DNA of 7,460 nt from a bacterium (GTDB taxonomy: Bacteria; Chlamydiota; Chlamydiia; Chlamydiales; JAFEGQ01): the NCBI GenBank assembly GCA_021809305.1, contig JAKBAF010000059.1:1-7460 (forward strand). Reading direction: 5' to 3'. Positions 1 to 6,071 of the stretch are shown in pieces. Under the pieces are notes generated by a model that ran no database searches, had not been told where the DNA came from, and saw only the letters and a program-made list of their open reading frames with translations. Position numbers and translations under genes: made by a program. Position 1 is the first letter of the stretch, and each line of letters opens with the position of its first letter.

Positions 1-640
1 GGGGATCAAGCTGACGGCCTCTCTTGCGAGAGCTTTTATGGAGACGGATGCCTCCCTTCTAGAGATCAACCCCCTAGTCCTAACAAAGGAGGGGGAGCTT
101 TTAGCGCTCGATGCCAAGCTCTCTGTTGATGATAGCGCTCTCTTTCGCCACCCCGAGATTGCCGCGTGCTTTGATCCAACCCAGCTCGCCGCGAAAGAGG
201 CGGAGGCGAAGAAGTCACACGTCGCCGATATCGCACTTGATGGAGAGATTGGCTGTATGGTCAATGGCGCAGGGCTTGCGATGGCAACAATGGACCTCAT
301 TCAGGTCCATGGCGGACGGCCTGCTAACTTCCTCGATGTTGGCGGGGGGGCTAATAAGGAGAAGGTGACAGCAGGCTTTAAGATTATCCTCTCAGACCCC
401 AAGGTAAAGGGGATTCTTGTAAACATCTTTGGGGGGATTATGAACTGCGCCACCATTGCTGAGGGGATCATCGCAGCAGCGGGTGAGGTGGGGCTTAAGG
501 TCCCCCTCGTTGTTCGGATGGAGGGGACGCACGTGGAGAGGGGTAGAGCGCTTCTAGAAGAGTCCTCTCTTCACATTATTAGTGCAGAGGAGCTCTACGA
601 TGCGGCAGAAAAGATTGTGAATGCAATAGGCAGGGTTTAA
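1..640 (+). CDS. sucC: Succinyl-CoA synthetase (ADP-forming) beta subunit, 3' part only
   Basis: C-terminal 212 residues of the beta subunit of succinyl-CoA synthetase; the reading frame is open from base 2 and the start lies upstream of the window. With SucD it interconverts succinyl-CoA and succinate with formation of a nucleoside triphosphate in the TCA cycle (cytoplasm). Seen here: the end of the ATP-grasp domain with EINPLVLT and LDAKL, whose Asn and Asp correspond to the Mg-nucleotide ligands of the E. coli protein; then the C-terminal flavodoxin-like domain with GCMVNGAGLAMATMD, NFLDVGGGANKE and NIFGGIMNC. E. coli SucC has 388 residues, so a little over half is present. The wording closely matches what I recall of chlamydial SucC. 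It ends in TAA four bases before sucD, so the two are surely one transcript. Codons before the first in-frame ATG (38) encode expected SucC sequence, so that ATG is internal and not a start. Confidence 0.97.
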   Translation, partial: GIKLTASLARAFMETDASLLEINPLVLTKEGELLALDAKLSVDDSALFRHPEIAACFDPTQLAAKEAEAKKSHVADIALDGEIGCMVNGAGLAMATMDLIQVHGGRPANFLDVGGGANKEKVTAGFKIILSDPKVKGILVNIFGGIMNCATIAEGIIAAAGEVGLKVPLVVRMEGTHVERGRALLEESSLHIISAEELYDAAEKIVNAIGRV

Positions 641-644
641 GAGC

Positions 645-1523
645 ATGGCTGTTTTGGTTGATCGACGCACACGGGTCATCACGCAAGGGATCACAGGCCA
701 GGCTGGCCAATTCCACACCCAGCAAGGCCTTGAGTACGGCACCCACTTTGTGGGGGGAGTCACTCCAGGCAAGGGGGGGCAGAGTACGCTTGGTCTTCCC
801 GTCTTTGATACGGTCCGCGAGGCGAAGGAGAGTACGGGCTGCAATGCCACACTCATTTTTGTTCCGCCCCCCTTTGCTGCGGATGCCATTCTTGAGGCGG
901 AGGATGCAGCCATTGAGCTCATCATTTGCATCACAGAAGGGATCCCTGTGCGCGATATGCTTGAGGTCAGCCGTGTTATGCGGGAGAGCAAAACAAGCCG
1001 CTTGATTGGGCCCAACTGTCCGGGTGTCATTACACCAGAGGAGTGTAAGATCGGTATCATGCCGGGCTATATTCACCGCCGCGGAAATATTGGCATCGTC
1101 TCACGCTCTGGCACTCTGACCTATGAGGCGGTCTGGCAGACCACAAACCTTGGCCTTGGACAGTCGACCTGCGTTGGAATTGGAGGCGATCCTCTTAACG
1201 GCACAAATTTTATTGACATGCTAAGACTCTTTGAAGACGATCCTGAAACAGAGGGTATTCTTCTCATCGGAGAGATCGGCGGGAGCGCGGAGGAGGAGGC
1301 TGCCGAGTGGATACGCACCTACGGTAGTAAGCCTGTTGCCGCCTTTGTCGCTGGGCGCACAGCGCCACCTGGAAAGCGGATGGGCCACGCTGGGGCGATC
1401 ATCTCAGGTGGTAAGGGAGATGCTCCCTCGAAGATTAGTGCCCTCGAATCGGCTGGTGCTATTGTCGCCACCTCTCCCTCGGAGATGGGCGAGGCGATGA
1501 AGCGGGCCTTAAAGAAGTCTTAA
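645..1523 (+). CDS. sucD: Succinyl-CoA synthetase (ADP-forming) alpha subunit
   Basis: Complete 292-residue alpha subunit, close to the E. coli length. It binds CoA in an N-terminal Rossmann-type domain and carries the phosphohistidine intermediate. Visible: GITGQAGQFH (residues 15-24) for CoA binding; GPNCPG (122-127) with the conserved Cys125; SRSGTLTYE (153-161); IGGDP (179-183); and the active-site GHAGAIISG with His248, the residue phosphorylated in the family (His246 in E. coli). All key residues are intact. It starts at ATG 645, four bases after the sucC stop, without a strong Shine-Dalgarno, which fits translational coupling to sucC. The M50 peptidase gene follows after 18 bases on the same strand. 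In Chlamydia the gene after sucD is, to my knowledge, htrA; here htrA is about 3 kb further on and inverted. Confidence 0.98.
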   Translation: MAVLVDRRTRVITQGITGQAGQFHTQQGLEYGTHFVGGVTPGKGGQSTLGLPVFDTVREAKESTGCNATLIFVPPPFAADAILEAEDAAIELIICITEGIPVRDMLEVSRVMRESKTSRLIGPNCPGVITPEECKIGIMPGYIHRRGNIGIVSRSGTLTYEAVWQTTNLGLGQSTCVGIGGDPLNGTNFIDMLRLFEDDPETEGILLIGEIGGSAEEEAAEWIRTYGSKPVAAFVAGRTAPPGKRMGHAGAIISGGKGDAPSKISALESAGAIVATSPSEMGEAMKRALKKS

Positions 1524-1541
1524 AACGTCGGTGAGTAGCTT

Positions 1542-2705
1542 ATGTTAGGTCGTCGCCTTCCCATCTCGATCCATCCACTCTTCTGGCTCTTTGCAGCGCT
1601 TATCGGTTGGATGAGCTCGCAAAGTCTACTTGGAACCCTGCTCTGGATCATTGTCATCCTGGTCTCGGTTGTGGTCCATGAGCTTGGCCATGCAATAACG
1701 GGTCTTCTCTTTAAGCAGAAGGTGCGCATTGAGCTGCTTATGTTTGGTGGGGCGACCTATCGGGAGGGGCCACGCCTTTCGCTCTTTAAGGAGTTTCTCC
1801 TCACACTTAACGGCCCGCTGGCAGGCTTTGCATTGGGGGGTCTCGCCTACGCTGTTGCCCATCTCTGGCAGGCGCCGCCACTGCCTGTTGCGATGGCGCT
1901 GCGAATCTTCTTCTTTGTCAATATCTTCTGGAGCGCGATCAACCTTCTGCCGATACTTCCGCTTGATGGTGGCCACCTCTTGCGCATCGTGCTGGAGGCG
2001 CTCTTTGGCTACCGTGGCACAAAGATTGCCCTCCTTGTGGGAGTTGTGCTTGGCACAGGCCTTGCCATCTTCTTCTTTATCTCGGGCTACCTTATCGGAG
2101 GGGCGGTCTTCTTCCTTCTGACATTTGAGTCTTTCCGCGCCTACCTTGCCTATCGCAATGCAACGGCTGCAGATAGAGATGAGAAGGTCCAACACCTCTT
2201 TCAAGAGGGGCAGCAGCTAGCGCTTGCGGGCTCTAAAGATGAGGCGATAAAACGGCTAGAGGAGCTTCGCGCAAAGACGGGCCGCGGCCTACTCTTTGTT
2301 GCGGCAACAGAGACACTGGCTAAGCTTTATAGCGATACGGGCCAACCATCAATTGCCTATCGCTACCTTCAATCGATTCGCAAACAGCTCTCACCATCAA
2401 GCCTTCCCCTCCTGCAGCAGCTCGCCTTTGATGCTGGCGACTACGATACCGTTGTTCGGGTGGGTAAAGAGTGCTTCCAGATGCTGCCCACCTACAAGGT
2501 CGCTCTCACAACAGCCTTTGCCCACGCCGCTCGCAAAGAGTCGCTGCCAGCTGTTGGTTGGCTTGAGTGCGCGATCAGAGAGGGGCTGCCTAACGCTGGA
2601 GGGGCTCTGCGAGACCCTCTCTTTGACCCCATCCGCAAGGATCCCAAGTTTCAGGCGCTTGTCGAAAAGGCCCCCTCCGATAACCCCGGCCCATCACCCT
2701 CGTAA
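1542..2705 (+). CDS. M50 family (site-2 protease / SpoIVFB-like) membrane metallopeptidase with TPR-like C-terminal domain
   Basis: A 387-residue multi-spanning membrane protein. The zinc-protease signature HELGH is at residues 46-50 (catalytic Glu47) near the end of the second hydrophobic segment. The third metal ligand is expected in the later NLLPILPLDGGHLLR motif (134-148, Asp142), the counterpart of the NPxPLDGG motif of SpoIVFB-type site-2 proteases. Hydrophobic segments lie at about 9-25, 28-46, 84-107, 119-140 and 162-196. From about 212 to 375 the sequence becomes soluble and helical with TPR-like spacing (QEGQQLALAGSKDEAIKRLE, LYSDTGQPSIAYRYL), ending in DPLFDPIRKDPKFQALVEK, a typical end of TPR proteins. 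Family members cut transmembrane segments of substrates; the substrate here is unknown and the tail may recruit it. It has no PDZ domain, unlike RseP. The ATG at 1542 is preceded by GGTGAG about 7 bases upstream. It is probably co-transcribed with sucCD. Confidence 0.9.
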   Translation: MLGRRLPISIHPLFWLFAALIGWMSSQSLLGTLLWIIVILVSVVVHELGHAITGLLFKQKVRIELLMFGGATYREGPRLSLFKEFLLTLNGPLAGFALGGLAYAVAHLWQAPPLPVAMALRIFFFVNIFWSAINLLPILPLDGGHLLRIVLEALFGYRGTKIALLVGVVLGTGLAIFFFISGYLIGGAVFFLLTFESFRAYLAYRNATAADRDEKVQHLFQEGQQLALAGSKDEAIKRLEELRAKTGRGLLFVAATETLAKLYSDTGQPSIAYRYLQSIRKQLSPSSLPLLQQLAFDAGDYDTVVRVGKECFQMLPTYKVALTTAFAHAARKESLPAVGWLECAIREGLPNAGGALRDPLFDPIRKDPKFQALVEKAPSDNPGPSPS

Positions 2706-2726
2706 CCTCCTTAAGAAGTATCGCCC

Positions 2727-2924
2727 TTATTTCTGACCTTGAGCGGCGTCATTATCAGGATGTTTCCCTTGCGTAAAAACGTACCAGGTAAGTTGCTTTA
2801 CCTCATCTCGCACCTCTTTTACCTCATTTCGTACATCCTTTATCTCTTCCCTAAGTTCGTGTCGCATCTCGGTTAGTTGGGTTGCTAAAGATCTGTAAAA
2901 CCCCCAAGCAAAGAGAATCACCAC
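2727..2924 (-). CDS. Small membrane-anchored coiled-coil protein, start disrupted (possible frameshift from an ATG at 2964)
   Basis: A 65-residue frame from a GTG at 2924 with AGGG six bases upstream. It contains a short hydrophobic N-terminus and then a charged helix, LREEIKDVRNEVKEVRDEVKQL, whose I/V/V/V/V/L positions keep exact 3-4 heptad spacing: a parallel coiled coil is likely. The frame stays open upstream of the GTG to a TAA at 2952-2954, and those codons (GVLELLGSG) would complete a full membrane helix with VVILFAWGFY. A better start is the ATG at 2964: AAAGGA lies seven bases before it and a near-consensus promoter lies upstream, but that ATG is in the wrong frame by one base. Removing one A near 2952 gives METI-GVLELLGSG joined to the rest. 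The gene may therefore be a pseudogene, carry a sequence error, or now use the GTG. Function not recognised. It converges with the M50 gene, leaving 21 bases between stops. Confidence 0.5.
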   Translation of the reverse strand: MVILFAWGFYRSLATQLTEMRHELREEIKDVRNEVKEVRDEVKQLTWYVFTQGKHPDNDAAQGQK

Positions 2925-2991
2925 ACCTGACCCTAAGAGCTCTAGGACCCCTTATGGTTTCCATTTAAACATCCTTTGTTCGATGTATAAC

Positions 2992-3019
2992 ATTTTACCC
3001 TAGATTGGTAGAGTGTCAA
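2992..3019 (-). promoter_or_regulatory. Sigma70-type promoter for the small coiled-coil gene
   Basis: Read on the minus strand: a perfect -35 TTGACA (3019-3014), a 16-base spacer and a -10 TAAAAT (2997-2992), five of six matches to consensus. Transcription would begin near 2985, giving a leader of about 20 bases before AAAGGA and the ATG at 2964. Motif and spacing are seen directly; activity is inferred. Confidence 0.6.
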
Positions 3020-3150
3020 TGGAAAAATCCAGTTGAGTCAAAGCGTAGAAAATGATTATTGAATTTTTCAACATCTATGTCAAAATCCATAAGATTCTAG
3101 GGGAGCAAAAAGCCACAAAGTTAATATCCTAAACCATCGATAAGTATTTC

Positions 3151-3180
3151 TTGCGTAATTTTTAGAAGAAGTGGTATTCT
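3151..3180 (+). promoter_or_regulatory. Weak candidate promoter for the tandem paralog pair
   Basis: TTGCGT (3151-3156), an 18-base spacer and TATTCT (3175-3180) resemble a sigma70 promoter, with two mismatches at each box. A start near 3187 would give a leader of about 95 bases ahead of the gene at 3281. A promoter is needed somewhere here because the upstream neighbour runs the opposite way, but this exact site is a guess. Confidence 0.3.
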
Positions 3181-3229
3181 GCTTTTCTTATTTGTTGCTA
3201 AATAGCGTTCTTAAGAGCAAGTCACTGCC

Positions 3230-3244
3230 TGCTTGTGGCAAGCA
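3230..3244 (+). other. Leader hairpin upstream of the first paralog
   Basis: TGCTTG (3230-3235), loop TGG and CAAGCA (3239-3244) form a perfect six-base stem with a three-base loop in the inferred 5' leader, 26 bases before the ribosome binding site. It is not followed by a T run, so it is not a clear terminator. The equivalent position before the second paralog has no matching stem. Confidence 0.35.
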
Positions 3245-3876
3245 TAACGCAAAGATTATTAAATATTTTAGGAGTAGATAATGACTATTGGAGCTGTGGC
3301 ATTAGGAGTAGCTAGGTGGACAGGACGCATTGCCTCGGCAGGAGCTGGCTGGGCTGTACCTGTGGCCGTCTTTGGTTCAGCAACGGCAGTGGGGATCCAC
3401 TTACAGTTTGATAGTAAATGGGGGGTAGAGAGAAGGGAAGCTGAAGAGGAAGATCGTATTTTTTCATTGAAACCGAACAAGCTCTACCCGTTCTATTTTA
3501 AAACGCTATACCTCTTCGTTGGGCTCTCGGCAGCGGCTTCTTGCGCCTTAAGCTGCGCGGCGGCAGCGCGGATGGGGCAGCTCTCGATCCGGCTCTCTCT
3601 CTTCTCCGTTGGCGACTCCCTCAAGTTTGCCGCAGATGGAGTGGTTGCTGGTAACTGCCTATTCTTTACTATGATGCCTAAGCCCGATGCTGAGGGCAAA
3701 GTGGTAATTGGGGGTGAGGATGACCAAGTCAATTGGGCGCCCCTTGGCCTCGGCCTCTCCTACTTTGGTTTGCGCGGCTTGCGGGGACTTGCGGAAGTGA
3801 TCTCCCCTGGCTGCACGTGGCGCCCCTTTATTGCGATCTGGCACGCCATTAAGCGATAGATAAGATGCTTTGAAAC
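3233..3876 (+). repeat. Tandem duplication, unit 1
   Basis: First copy of a tandemly repeated unit that includes paralog 1. Similarity to unit 2 begins near TTGTGGC (3233), includes a leader in which 3256-3280 differs from 3924-3948 at only three of 25 bases, and continues just past the stop codon to CTTTGAAA (3868-3875). The C-terminal coding block 3746-3856 matches 4426-4536 at 101 of 111 bases by hand count. The centre is much less similar. Confidence 0.75.
3281..3859 (+). CDS. Hydrophobic protein of unknown function, tandem paralog 1
   Basis: A 192-residue protein that I do not recognise. It begins at an ATG with AGGAG six bases upstream (3270-3274). The N-terminal block (residues 1-32) reads IGAVALGVARWTGRIASAGAGWA and is glycine/alanine-rich; hydrophobic stretches lie at about 15-41, 74-97, 113-131 and 152-171. 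The C-terminal 37 residues (LGLSYFGLRGLRGLAEVISPGCT, then RPFIAIWHAIKR) are almost identical to the next gene. No signal peptide with a clear cleavage site and no enzyme motif is visible. A charged segment at 43-66 (ERREAEEEDR) and a polar loop at 133-151 have no match in the paralog. Cys126 and Cys178 are shared by both copies. The hydrophobic pattern suggests a membrane protein; an inclusion-membrane or envelope role is possible in Chlamydiae but is speculation. Confidence 0.85.
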   Translation: MTIGAVALGVARWTGRIASAGAGWAVPVAVFGSATAVGIHLQFDSKWGVERREAEEEDRIFSLKPNKLYPFYFKTLYLFVGLSAAASCALSCAAAARMGQLSIRLSLFSVGDSLKFAADGVVAGNCLFFTMMPKPDAEGKVVIGGEDDQVNWAPLGLGLSYFGLRGLRGLAEVISPGCTWRPFIAIWHAIKR

Positions 3877-3904
3877 GGGAAAGTGCTGATTCAGGGCTCT
3901 CATA

Positions 3905-4551
3905 TTGTGGCGTGATACGGAATTTATTAAGTATTTTGGGAGTAGATGATGGCTATTGGAGCTGTGGCGCTAGAAGTAGGAAAATGGACAGGACGCATTG
4001 CCTCGGCAGGGGCTGGCTGGGCATTGCCAATAACTATCTTTGGCACAGGGACGATAGGAACAATGCAGTTCTTTGATCCAAAGTACCGGAATCGCGACGA
4101 ATTGTATAAGTTTCAGTGCAAAAGACTGAGTGCGAGCGTCGCGCTGTCTGTATTCTTCTGTTCCGCTTTGTACTGCCAGATAGGGGGGCGGATGGGGCAG
4201 CTCTCCTCTAAGTTCTTTCTCTCCTCCGTCGTTGAATCTCTAAAACTTGCAGCTGACGGAATGGTGGCAGGTAGCTGCCTATTCATTGCTCGGGAAAATT
4301 ACGATCCTTCCAGTATTGCAATCAGAGAACGAGCTGGGAGCGAAGCAAAGCTCGATGGTCCGGAATGGAAGAGAGCTGAGCAAGAACTAAAGGTCGACGG
4401 TAGGGGAGCACTTTACGCTAGCATCGGCCTCGGCCTCTCCTACTTTGGCTTGCGCGGATTGCGGGGACTTGCGGAAGTGATCTCGCCCGGCTGCACGTTG
4501 CGCCCGTTTATCGCAATCTGGCACGCTATTAAGCGTTAATCATCTTTGAAA
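3905..4551 (+). repeat. Tandem duplication, unit 2
   Basis: Second copy of the repeated unit, in direct orientation, from TTGTGGC (3905) through paralog 2 to CTTTGAAA (4544-4551). Relative to unit 1 its leader is about four bases shorter. Because flanking non-coding sequence is shared as well as coding sequence, the pair arose by duplication of a gene with its leader, not by convergence. Confidence 0.75.
3949..4539 (+). CDS. Hydrophobic protein of unknown function, tandem paralog 2
   Basis: A 196-residue paralog of the preceding gene, 89 bases downstream on the same strand. Two ATG codons stand side by side at 3946 and 3949; I chose 3949 because the leader aligns base for base with that of paralog 1 (GGGAG at 3938-3942, six bases before the start). 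The first 32 residues share about 24 positions with paralog 1 (MAIGAVALEVGKWTGRIASA), and the last 37 differ at one residue (CTL in place of CTW). MGQLS and the segment ESLKLAADGMVAGSCLF are also shared. The segments between are different: a different polar stretch near residues 43-58 and a longer charged loop near 115-153 (RERAGSEAKLDGPEWKRAEQ). Hydrophobic stretches match those of paralog 1. Function unknown. A strong hairpin follows the stop, so the pair probably forms one short transcript. Confidence 0.85.
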   Translation: MAIGAVALEVGKWTGRIASAGAGWALPITIFGTGTIGTMQFFDPKYRNRDELYKFQCKRLSASVALSVFFCSALYCQIGGRMGQLSSKFFLSSVVESLKLAADGMVAGSCLFIARENYDPSSIAIRERAGSEAKLDGPEWKRAEQELKVDGRGALYASIGLGLSYFGLRGLRGLAEVISPGCTLRPFIAIWHAIKR

Positions 4552-4590
4552 GATGCGCAAAGGGGCCCCCAAACGCTAGGCCCCTTGCGC
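4541..4590. terminator. Probable bidirectional terminator between convergent genes
   Basis: Two adjoining hairpins. The first is CATCTT (4541-4546), TGA, AAGATG (4550-4555). The second is large: GCGCAA (4555-4560), a bulged A, GGGGCC (4562-4567), an 11-base loop, then GGCCCC (4579-4584) and TTGCGC (4585-4590), that is 12 pairs with one bulge. It lies between the stop of paralog 2 (4539) and the stop of htrA on the other strand (4604). Neither side carries a clean T run, so intrinsic termination is inferred from stem strength and position. Confidence 0.65.
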
Positions 4591-4603
4591 GCTAATCTCA
4601 ACT

Positions 4604-6061
4604 CTATCCTGGCAGCTTCAATGGAACGTAGCGGTGGACCGTCCCGTGCTGAACGAGGAGGATAGCGTGCCGCCCATCGCGCTTTGCCGATTCAAGAGCG
4701 GCTGCAAACTCGGCTGGGCTTGTTATCGCTTGCCGGTTCACCTCGAGTATGACAGAGCCCGGCGTGATATGAGCCCTCGCAGCAGGCGAGTCGGCTTTGA
4801 CACCAACAACGAGGACTCCATCTTCGCCCGAAAGACCGAGCTCCTCGCGTTTTTTATCGGTGAGGGGGCCGATCTCAAGACCAAGCTTCCGCTCAAGCGG
4901 AGAGCTCTCTCCCGCCTCGGGGTGGGTGCCAACAACAGCGTCGAGATCGAGCTTCTGGCCCTCTCTGTTCACGCTCAATCGGATCTTTTTCCCCGGCGGC
5001 ATCATCGAGATCACGTTGCGAAGAGAGGTCGGTGTCTCCACGATCCTTCCATCGATTGCGACAATCACATCCCCTCTTTGAAGTCCGGCTTTACTGCCAG
5101 GTGAGTTAGACTTGACCTGATTCACAAGTGCGCCCTGAAGCTTGGCGATGTTGAGCGCATTTGCAAGCTCACCTGTAACAGGCTGCAGGCCGATGCCGAG
5201 GTAGCCTCGTGTGACAGAGCCCCGATTGATCAGCTGATCCATGACATCGCTTGCCATGCTACTAGGTATTGCAAAGCCGATGCCCATGTAGCCACCGCTC
5301 TCTGTCAGTATGGCTGTATTGATCCCAACCACCTCTCCATCGAGGTTAAGAAGGGGACCACCTGAGTTGCCTGGGTTGATGGCGGCATCCGTTTGGATGA
5401 AATCATCAAAGTCTGTGATTTGGAGCTGGTTTCGCCCTTTGGCGGAGACCACCCCAACAGTTAGCGTTGCCTCTAGGCCAAAGGGGCTGCCAATGGCGAC
5501 CACCCACTCACCGACGCTTAGGTCGTTCGAATTTCCAAGTGTTAAAAAGGGGAGCCCCTTGGCATCGATCTTGATCACGGCAAGATCTGTCTCGGGGTCG
5601 GTGCCAACGATCTCGGCATCGAATTCATGACCATCATTGAGTGTGACCTCAAGTCGAGATCCGTTTGCGACGATGTGATTACCTGTGAGGATGTAGCCAT
5701 CAGAGCTCACAAGAAAGCCGGACCCCTGCGCAATGACGCGGTTACTATCGAGCGGGGTGAGAGGCTGGCCAAAGAACTGTCTGAAAAACTCGTTGCGGAA
5801 GTAGTCAAGTGGGGCGGCTTGCTGAGCGTCTCTCTCTACACTGCTTCCGCGGACCTTTATGACAACAACGGCAGGTATTGCGATTTTGGCGACATGGGCA
5901 AAAGCCTTCGATGTGGCCTTTAGGAGGGCCATCTCATCTTTTGTTGGCGTCTCGTTTGCCCCATTCGCTGCAAGGGGGGCAGGAGCCATCGCTCCGAAAA
6001 AGAGGGCAGTAGAGAGAACTCCTGCAAGTATGACTCTTTGAAAATCCATTCGAATTCGCAT
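4604..6061 (-). CDS. htrA: Periplasmic serine protease/chaperone HtrA (DegP/DegQ, Do family)
   Basis: S1C-family serine protease with two PDZ domains, which degrades or refolds damaged envelope proteins. Numbered from the ATG at 6073 (489 residues), the triad is His133 (TGNHIVA), Asp163 (DPETDLAVIKID) and Ser237 (INPGNSGGP), all intact. A signal peptide covers about residues 5-36 (a VILAGVLSTALFFGAM core, then APLAA). PDZ1 spans about 289-382 (YLGIGLQ, GLQRGDVIVAIDG) and PDZ2 about 395-486 (GVLVVGV, ITPGSVILEVN). I placed the start at the ATG at 6061 (485 residues) because GAGG lies six bases before it; the ATG at 6073 overlaps the M20 stop as ATGA and has only a weak GGA upstream. Length fits chlamydial HtrA. 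It is the second gene of a unit with the M20 peptidase. In Chlamydia htrA follows sucD directly; here it is inverted and displaced. Confidence 0.97.
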   Translation of the reverse strand: MRIRMDFQRVILAGVLSTALFFGAMAPAPLAANGANETPTKDEMALLKATSKAFAHVAKIAIPAVVVIKVRGSSVERDAQQAAPLDYFRNEFFRQFFGQPLTPLDSNRVIAQGSGFLVSSDGYILTGNHIVANGSRLEVTLNDGHEFDAEIVGTDPETDLAVIKIDAKGLPFLTLGNSNDLSVGEWVVAIGSPFGLEATLTVGVVSAKGRNQLQITDFDDFIQTDAAINPGNSGGPLLNLDGEVVGINTAILTESGGYMGIGFAIPSSMASDVMDQLINRGSVTRGYLGIGLQPVTGELANALNIAKLQGALVNQVKSNSPGSKAGLQRGDVIVAIDGRIVETPTSLRNVISMMPPGKKIRLSVNREGQKLDLDAVVGTHPEAGESSPLERKLGLEIGPLTDKKREELGLSGEDGVLVVGVKADSPAARAHITPGSVILEVNRQAITSPAEFAAALESAKRDGRHAILLVQHGTVHRYVPLKLPG

Positions 6062-6067
6062 GGTGAA

Positions 6068-6071
6068 CCTC
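6068..6071 (-). promoter_or_regulatory. Ribosome binding site that decides the htrA start
   Basis: GAGG on the minus strand (6071-6068), six bases before the ATG at 6061-6059. It sits inside the ATGA overlap with the upstream stop codon, so ribosomes finishing the M20 peptidase would end on top of it; this favours coupled re-initiation at 6061 over the upstream ATG at 6073. Confidence 0.55.

Larger units (their letters stand above)
2973..3280. other. A+T-rich intergenic region between divergent small genes
   Basis: About 308 bases without a convincing gene, clearly richer in A+T than the flanking coding DNA. It holds the minus-strand promoter at 2992-3019, a weak plus-strand promoter candidate at 3151-3180, a small hairpin TTGAA/TTCAA at 3059-3071, the leader hairpin at 3230-3244, and the ribosome binding site of the first paralog (AGGAG at 3270-3274). 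A 26-codon open frame at 3052-3132 lacks a ribosome binding site and is not called. Confidence 0.7.

Noticed and set aside
344..779. Runs of seven G at 344-350 (sucC) and 773-779 (sucD) as possible phase-variable tracts
   Set aside because: They encode conserved glycine-rich motifs (VGGGA, GKGGQ) of a housekeeping enzyme with both frames intact; switching off this enzyme would make little sense.
554..1076. Two long minus-strand open frames of 165-168 codons opposite sucC/sucD
   Set aside because: They lie antisense to intact sucC and sucD, show low-complexity or cysteine- and arginine-rich translations with no recognisable domain, and have no ribosome binding site. They are shadows of codon bias.
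1626..2204. Minus-strand 192-codon open frame opposite the M50 gene
   Set aside because: It is charged and cysteine-scattered with no domain, and antisense to a protein with an intact HELGH motif.
3052..3132. A 26-codon open frame starting MIIEFFNIYVK in the A+T-rich gap
   Set aside because: It has no ribosome binding site and a stop codon just upstream, and its length is within chance for A+T-rich DNA. It could be a relic of a gene but nothing shows it.
3870..4076. A 68-codon open frame spanning the gap and the start of paralog 2
   Set aside because: Most of it is an out-of-frame reading of the conserved paralog 2 N-terminus, which has a clear ribosome binding site in the other frame.
3233..4551. 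The tandem repeats as a mobile element or recombination site
   Set aside because: There are no terminal inverted repeats, transposase or integrase, or target-site duplications; the similarity follows gene boundaries, so simple gene duplication explains it.
4634..5104. Plus-strand 156-codon open frame opposite htrA
   Set aside because: It is fully antisense to the PDZ region of a conserved htrA gene and its translation shows no recognisable domain.
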